Of a DNA stretch of 64,000 nucleotides, positions 59,479-64,000 are shown one piece after another (the stretch's first letter is position 1; the number at the start of each line of letters is the position of its first letter). The notes beneath the pieces were generated by a model. The model had not been told where the DNA came from, did no database searches, and saw nothing but the letters and a program-made list of their open reading frames with translations. The stretch spans positions 1-64,000 of the forward strand of contig NZ_LZSE01000095.1 of the NCBI RefSeq assembly GCF_001665295.1, in the 5' to 3' direction. The position numbers were made by a program, and so were the translations under genes. The stretch is from Mycobacterium sp. 1554424.7. Its GTDB lineage: Bacteria; Actinomycetota; Actinomycetes; Mycobacteriales; Mycobacteriaceae.

Positions 59479-60966
59479 ATGTCGTTCGTGATCGCGGCGC
59501 CCGATCTGGTGATGGCGGCGGCCAACGATTTGGCCGGCATCGGTTCGGCGATCAACGCGGCCAACGCGGCCGCGGCGGCGGCGACCACGGGCGCGCTCGC
59601 GCCGGCCGCCGATCAGGTGTCGGCGGCCGTGGCGGAGCTGTTCTCCGCGCAGGCGCAGGAATACCGGGCGCTCAGCTCCCAGGTCGAGGCGTTTCACGCG
59701 CAGTTCGTGCAAAACGTGACGTCGGGCATGGCCGCCTACGCCGGCGCCGAGGCCGCCAACGTGCAGGGCAGCCTGCTCGACGCCGTCAACGCGCCCACGC
59801 TGGCGCTGCTGGGGCGCCCGCTGATCGGCAACGGCGCCAACGGCGGCACCGTCAACGGAATCGGGCAGCCGGGCGGGCCCGGCGGCATTTTGGTCGGCAA
59901 TGGCGGGGCCGGCGGCAACAGCATCACCCCCGGGGCGCCGGGCGGCAACGGCGGGGCGGCCGGGTTGTTCGGCGTCGGCGGACCGGGTGGCGCCGGCGGA
60001 TCCAGCCCGAACGTCGGTGGTAACGGCGGGGCCGGCGGGCCCGGGCTGCTGTTCGGCGGCGGCGGCAGCGGCGGCACCGGCGGTTACGGGGGTTTCCAAG
60101 GAGGTAACGGCGGGCCCGGTGGGGCCGGCGGGTTGCTCGGCTTCGGCGGACCCGACCAGACCCACGGCAGCGCCGGTGGCGCCGGCGGTCCCGCGGGTCC
60201 CGCCGGAATTGGCGGGACCGGGGGAGCCGGCGGGACCGGCGGGCTGTTGGGCTCCGGCGGGTTCGGCGGCCCCGGCGGGGACGGCGGAACCGGCGGCAAC
60301 GGCGGGGACGGCGGCGGCAGCCTGCTGTGGGGCAACGGCGGACCCGGCGGCCCCGGCGGCACCGGCAGCACGCACGACGGCGGCAACGGCGGCAACGGCG
60401 GCAACGGCGGCCCGTTCGAGGGCGGCGGCGGCATCGGCGGCGCGGGCGGCACCGGTGCGTCGGGCAACGGCGGCAACGGCGGTAACGGCGGCACCGCCGG
60501 CGGCATCTCGGGTAACGGCGGGCTCGGCGGCGCGGGCGGCACCGGCGTCAATGGACACGGCGGTAACGGCGGCGCCGGCGGCAACTCCAACCCCTATCAG
60601 GGCGCCGGCGGGGCCGGCGGCCGCGGCGGCGTCGGCACCACCACCGGCGGTGACGGCGGGGCCGGCGGCAACGGCGCCGGATTCAACGGCTCGGGCGGAG
60701 CCGGCGGCATGGGCGGGTTCGGCTACACCGACGGCGGCGACGGCGGGGCCGGCGGCACGGCCGGGCCGATCGGCAACGGCGGGGTCGGGGGCGCCGGCGG
60801 CCAGGGCCTGGTGACCGGGGGCAACGGCGGCAACGGCGGCGGCGCCGTGCTGATCGGCAACGGCGGCAACGGCGGCAGCGCCGGGGGCGGCCCGACCCCG
60901 GGCACGCCCGGGAAAGGCGGCGCCGCCGGCAGCCTGTTCGGCCAGCCCGGGATGGACGGGGTATAG
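59479..60966 (+). CDS. PE_PGRS family protein
   Basis: The 495-residue protein has an N-terminal PE domain ([20 protein letters not shown] to about residue 95, helical hairpin with the YxxxE-type segment [11 protein letters not shown]), the [12 protein letters not shown] linker near 111-122, then a long PGRS region of GGxGG repeats (Gly-Gly-Asn, Gly-Gly-Ala, Gly-Ala-Gly) to the end, which reads [24 protein letters not shown] proteins are exported by ESX-5 to the cell surface or medium. ATG 59479 has GGAGGTTGTCCC upstream. In H37Rv the neighbours Rv2675c and Rv2674 lack such a gene between them, as I recall. Confidence 0.95.
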   Translation: MSFVIAAPDLVMAAANDLAGIGSAINAANAAAAAATTGALAPAADQVSAAVAELFSAQAQEYRALSSQVEAFHAQFVQNVTSGMAAYAGAEAANVQGSLLDAVNAPTLALLGRPLIGNGANGGTVNGIGQPGGPGGILVGNGGAGGNSITPGAPGGNGGAAGLFGVGGPGGAGGSSPNVGGNGGAGGPGLLFGGGGSGGTGGYGGFQGGNGGPGGAGGLLGFGGPDQTHGSAGGAGGPAGPAGIGGTGGAGGTGGLLGSGGFGGPGGDGGTGGNGGDGGGSLLWGNGGPGGPGGTGSTHDGGNGGNGGNGGPFEGGGGIGGAGGTGASGNGGNGGNGGTAGGISGNGGLGGAGGTGVNGHGGNGGAGGNSNPYQGAGGAGGRGGVGTTTGGDGGAGGNGAGFNGSGGAGGMGGFGYTDGGDGGAGGTAGPIGNGGVGGAGGQGLVTGGNGGNGGGAVLIGNGGNGGSAGGGPTPGTPGKGGAAGSLFGQPGMDGV

Positions 60967-61040
60967 GCGACGGGCGCGCCGGCCCGGCGGTTCACGCCTC
61001 ACCTGTCACTTTTGTCACCGGACGGTCAGGGTTGGCTTTC

Positions 61041-61120
61041 TGCCCGCCTCAGAGCGACAACTCGCGTGGTGCCGCCCGACAAACAACGCGGCAAACAACG
61101 TTGTCGCTCTGAGGCGGGCA
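61041..61120. repeat. perfect 21-bp inverted repeat
   Basis: TGCCCGCCTCAGAGCGACAAC at 61041-61061 and its exact reverse complement at 61100-61120 surround a 38-bp spacer. It lies between the PE_PGRS stop (60966) and the msrB stop (61178), both converging. It could form a long hairpin in RNA from either strand and act as a two-way terminator, or be a small mobile repeat. Confidence 0.8.
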
Positions 61121-61177
61121 CATCGGCACATCCCAGAAATCTTGTGACAGCTGGGAATTGAGCGAACGCCGACCGCC

Positions 61178-61588
61178 CTACGCGCCCGTCGGCGCCAGGC
61201 GCAGCGAGATCGAGTTGATGCAGTACCGCTGATCCGTCGGCGTCGGATAACCCTCGCCGGCGAACACGTGCCCCAGGTGGCTGTGGCAGTTCGCGCACAG
61301 CACCTCGGTGCGCGTCGTGCCCATCGAGTGGTCGGGCCGCAGGATCACCGCGTCGGAGTTCGCCGGGTCGAAGAACGACGGCCAGCCGCAGTGCGACTCG
61401 AATTTCTCTGTGCTGCGGAACAATTCGGCCCCGCAGGCCCGGCACTGGTAGATGCCTTCGGTCTTGGTGTCGGTGTATTCACCGGTGAACGGCCGCTCGG
61501 TGCCGGCCCGACGCAACACATGAAACTCTTCGGGCGTGAGCTTCTGGCGCCACTCGTCGTCGGTCAGCTGCAGCTTCGGGCTACTCAT
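61178..61588 (-). CDS. msrB: peptide-methionine (R)-S-oxide reductase MsrB
   Basis: The 136-residue enzyme has the same length as Rv2674. Zinc-binding CxxC pairs are C49/C52 and C98/C101; catalytic Cys is C123 in RYCINS, with C67 in SHCGWP a possible resolving residue. HSHLGHVF and the GWPSF segment are family markers. It reduces methionine-R-sulfoxide in proteins. The start is ATG 61588. Convergent with PE_PGRS. Confidence 0.95.
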   Translation of the reverse strand: MSSPKLQLTDDEWRQKLTPEEFHVLRRAGTERPFTGEYTDTKTEGIYQCRACGAELFRSTEKFESHCGWPSFFDPANSDAVILRPDHSMGTTRTEVLCANCHSHLGHVFAGEGYPTPTDQRYCINSISLRLAPTGA

Positions 61589-61647
61589 GCCTCCACGCTA
61601 GCTCTGATGGCGCTGACCCGCTGCGCCCGGCTCCGCCGCGCTTGCGA

Positions 61648-62937
61648 TCAGCGCGTAGCCTTCCCCCGCTCCGCCGTCAGCCACGCGGGATCGATGCCGT
61701 CATCCAGCCGGTTTTCGGCCTTGGCGTCCAGGTAACGGAAGTAGAGCACCGTGAACACCACGATCAGCAGCAGCGACCAGCCGTAGGTGATCTTCAGGTA
61801 GTGCAGCGCGCGGCCGTATCGCATGTGCTGGTAGATCAGCCAGTCGTCCAACGCCAGGAAGCCGTAGACACCCAGCCAGGCCGGCCAGTTGCGGATCAGC
61901 GAGTTCTGCAGCACCACCGTCATCAAGAACGGGAACAGCATCATCGAGTAGTAGCCCTGGGCCAGCGGCAGCACCAGCCACGAACACAGCAGCAGAACGC
62001 CCGACGAGTTGGTGTACCAGAACCGCGGGTCCCGGGTGCGGTAGTAGCGGTACAGCAGCCACAGCGCGCCGATAGCGAGCAGAACGAACAGGACCCGCAG
62101 GAACACGATCAGCCAGGTGGGCAGCCCGAAGTACACGCCGTTGCCCTCGATCGAGCTGTTGAAGTAGTCCCGGACGCCCCCGATGTAGGGCAACGTGCGG
62201 GTGACGAAGTCCATCGGGTCGCTGACCAACGGCCACGCGGCCGCGTTGATGACGAGCGGGACGACGATCGCGGGCACCAGCGCCCGCCACTGGCGGTTCA
62301 GCAGCGGCAGCAACAGCAGCGGCGCGAGCACGGGTTTGAGCGTCAGCGTCAGCCCGATGGCGGCGCCCGCCCACCACTGATGGCCCACCCGGCCGTCCAG
62401 CAGCCAACGTAGGAAGAGCACCTCGGCGAGCAACACGCAGCCGTTGATGTTGGTGAACACCAGCGTGCTGGTCACGCTTTCCGTGCAGAACATGGCCAGC
62501 AGCAGCGCGGGGGCGGCCACCGAGGACAGCGTGTAGTTGAACAACCGCAGCAGCAGGTACCAGGCGAGCAGGATCGCGACGGTGTTGATCAGGATGAACA
62601 GGTACCGCGACGGCGTGAAGGACAGGTAGCCGAAGGGCGCCATCAACAGCGTGCCGCCGGGCGGATACAGGTAGTGCGGGTCGACGTAGTCGAAGTGCTC
62701 GTTGTAGATATCCCAGCCCTGCCGGAAATTCAACACCGCCCGGTAGACCGGCTTGAAGTCGTCGGTGATGTTGCCGTTGAGGGTGAGGATGATGCTGCGG
62801 TGCAACACCGACATGATGGCCAACGGCCACAACACCGATCGCACGATCGTCGCGGTGCTCGGTGCGCCGGTGCGGGGACGAAAGGCGGCCAGGAGCCCGT
62901 CGCGCAGGCCGGTTCGGGTCGAGTCAGCTGCCGTCAC
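61648..62937 (-). CDS. aftC: alpha-(1->3) arabinofuranosyltransferase AftC
   Basis: The 429-residue GT-C membrane enzyme (GT87 type) has about ten helices. The NGNITDDFKPVYRAVLNF segment holds the Asp-Asp-type catalytic motif in the first periplasmic loop, and YPPGGTLLMAPFGYL follows. AftC adds alpha-1,3 branches in arabinogalactan and lipoarabinomannan using decaprenylphosphoryl arabinose. It matches Rv2673 (433 aa). The GTG at 62937 (MTAADSTRTG) was chosen over an in-frame TTG at 62946. Confidence 0.94.
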   Translation of the reverse strand: MTAADSTRTGLRDGLLAAFRPRTGAPSTATIVRSVLWPLAIMSVLHRSIILTLNGNITDDFKPVYRAVLNFRQGWDIYNEHFDYVDPHYLYPPGGTLLMAPFGYLSFTPSRYLFILINTVAILLAWYLLLRLFNYTLSSVAAPALLLAMFCTESVTSTLVFTNINGCVLLAEVLFLRWLLDGRVGHQWWAGAAIGLTLTLKPVLAPLLLLPLLNRQWRALVPAIVVPLVINAAAWPLVSDPMDFVTRTLPYIGGVRDYFNSSIEGNGVYFGLPTWLIVFLRVLFVLLAIGALWLLYRYYRTRDPRFWYTNSSGVLLLCSWLVLPLAQGYYSMMLFPFLMTVVLQNSLIRNWPAWLGVYGFLALDDWLIYQHMRYGRALHYLKITYGWSLLLIVVFTVLYFRYLDAKAENRLDDGIDPAWLTAERGKATR

Positions 62938-62950
62938 GAAGCGCAAAATA

Positions 62951-64000
62951 TCAGGCGGGACAGTACGTGTCGGTCCCGGGCAGCTTGCCGCTGTTGAGGT
63001 AGCCGATCAGCGGCGGGGCCGCGCACGGCGAATAGATGCTGGCGCCGTGACCGATGCCCTGCCACATCACGCGCTTGCTGGCCCCGTTGGCGTTGATGAT
63101 CATCGCCGCCGTCGCGGCGGCCCCCTCGTTGCCGACGATCGGGTCGTTCTGCACGCCGGCCAGCAGGACGTCGACCTTGAGATCCTTGGGCGGCGCGGGC
63201 GGCGGAATGGTGGGCCAGTGCACGCACTTCACCAAGTTCAGCGCGGCGACCGTGCCGAATTGGGGATACAGCTTGGCCCACGCCACCACGAGCTCGCGCA
63301 CCCGGTCCGGGGTCGGCCGGTTGATGGCGTCGCTGCACGAGTTGACGAACTGGCCGTCCGAGTCGGTGAGGGCGTACGCGTGGTTGATCAGGTTGTTCAG
63401 CTGGTTGGCGTCGCCGGAGCGGGCGGCCGCCAGCGCGTTGGCCAGGCTCGTCGTGGCGCCGATGCGGCCGCCGGACGGGAAGCCCAATGCGACGGTGATG
63501 GCGGCGGCGACCGCGGACACCGGCGCGCCGCCGGGGCCCTTGCCCGCGCGGGCGTCGGCGAGCATCGCGCTGATGGCGCCCTTGGGGTCGGGGCCCAGCG
63601 CGCAGTTGACGGCGACGCACTGGGCGGCGAAGGCGTCGAGCGCGGCCTGCTGCCCCTTGACCTGTTGCTCGGCGGCGGCTTCGGCGTTGACGCCCAAGGC
63701 AATTGGGGAGTCGAGGATCAGCCTGGCGACCCGGTCGGGCCGCGACGCGGCGTAGGCCAGCGCCACCTGAGCGCCGTTGCCGATCCCGATCAGCGCGACC
63801 CCGGGCACGTCCCACAGGCTGCGCAGCCGCTCGATGTCGGAGGCGGCGTGCGAGTTGTCGTAGGACGAGGCGCCCGGCGCGAGGGCGTCGGTGCAGTTGG
63901 TGGTGGCGGTGTTGGACAGGTCGGACAGGTTGGCGACCGGGTCGTCACCGGCCTGGAATTGCGCCTGGTCGCGCATCGCCTGACGGTCGAGCTGATCGCG
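62951..64000 (-). CDS. secreted alpha/beta-hydrolase (TAP/Rv2672-like), 5' end outside window
   Basis: The C-terminal 349 residues of a protein whose start lies beyond base 64000; Rv2672 has 528. The visible part is the hydrolase core from near the nucleophile to the TAP-like C-terminal domain: VPGVALIGIGNGAQVALAYA, VDVLLAGVQNDPIVGNEGA and GIGHGASIY (probable His). The elbow reads G-I-G-N-G, where a serine hydrolase has G-x-S-x-G, so the nucleophile may be missing or elsewhere. Cysteines near the ends could form disulfides, consistent with export. Reported as a possible secreted protease in H37Rv. Its stop is 14 bp from the chosen aftC start. Confidence 0.8.
   Translation of the reverse strand, partial: RDQLDRQAMRDQAQFQAGDDPVANLSDLSNTATTNCTDALAPGASSYDNSHAASDIERLRSLWDVPGVALIGIGNGAQVALAYAASRPDRVARLILDSPIALGVNAEAAAEQQVKGQQAALDAFAAQCVAVNCALGPDPKGAISAMLADARAGKGPGGAPVSAVAAAITVALGFPSGGRIGATTSLANALAAARSGDANQLNNLINHAYALTDSDGQFVNSCSDAINRPTPDRVRELVVAWAKLYPQFGTVAALNLVKCVHWPTIPPPAPPKDLKVDVLLAGVQNDPIVGNEGAAATAAMIINANGASKRVMWQGIGHGASIYSPCAAPPLIGYLNSGKLPGTDTYCPA

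Noticed and set aside
59900-60960. Tandem DNA repeat in the PE_PGRS gene as a separate repeat element
   Set aside because: The repetition is the coding consequence of the GGxGG protein motif, so it belongs to the CDS.

Overview
The window is from a slow-growing, high-GC Mycobacterium. This rests on gene content and order: the block runs colinear, in inverted orientation, with the M. tuberculosis H37Rv segment from about Rv2743c to Rv2672, judged from remembered family sequences and gene order. Genus markers include a PE_PGRS gene, ChiZ, Cei, AftC, IdeR, CeoBC and many actinobacterial DUF families. recA carries an intein at the M. leprae-type insertion site, not the M. tuberculosis-type site. 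That points to a non-tuberculous species, but the species cannot be named from this window.

Layout. 1-3.4 kb: the end of a probable phage-shock membrane gene, DUF5313, ephG, a UGT-type glycosyltransferase, DUF3046 and an FhuF-like 2Fe-2S protein. 3.5-8.4 kb: recA (intein-interrupted, with an SOS box and a RecA-NDp type promoter), recX, miaB and a membrane protein. 8.4-16.5 kb: DUF349 protein, a DMT-type membrane protein, a LigB-like protein, miaA, dapF, hflX and fadE20. 16.9-21.6 kb: an LGFP-repeat envelope protein, lexA divergent from chiZ, nrdR and a nitrobindin. 21.6-28.7 kb: PhzF, alpha/beta hydrolase, PAC2 protein, a lipoprotein serine protease, sthA, DUF4192 and ideR. 28.8-37.5 kb: sigB (with an ECF-type promoter) through sigA. 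Between them lies an accessory pair, a SnoaL-like protein plus a two-domain FAD/NAD(P)-binding and TTC38-like protein. 37.6-44.1 kb: ppgK, suhB, cei, DUF4193 (a perfect CRP-type palindrome lies between the last two), dut and conserved small genes. 44.1-50.4 kb: a potassium/ion cluster (ceoC, ceoB, a KimA-like permease and a CPA1 antiporter) with an RNA m5U methyltransferase inside it. 50.4-58.5 kb: dxs, a RNase D-like protein, DUF3000, echA15 and the coproporphyrin-dependent haem genes hemE-hemY-hemQ. 58.6-64 kb: a methyltransferase, PE_PGRS, msrB, aftC and a truncated secreted hydrolase.

Functional themes. The DNA-damage response is represented by recA, recX, lexA and chiZ with visible LexA operators and a LexA-independent recA promoter. 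Core transcription is represented by sigA, sigB, nrdR and ideR. Also present are tRNA A37 modification (miaA, miaB), lysine/peptidoglycan and isoprenoid precursors (dapF, dxs), haem synthesis, potassium homeostasis and arabinan assembly.

The most unusual items are intergenic arrays of about 20-bp GTGTG/CACAC units arranged as opposing halves (2577-2653 and 52341-52505), a perfect 21-bp inverted repeat (61041-61120), a 16-bp direct repeat with a 22-bp period flanking the chiZ -10 region, the FAD/NAD(P)-TTC38 fusion, and a remodelled dut start. No tRNA, rRNA, insertion sequence or CRISPR array was seen.
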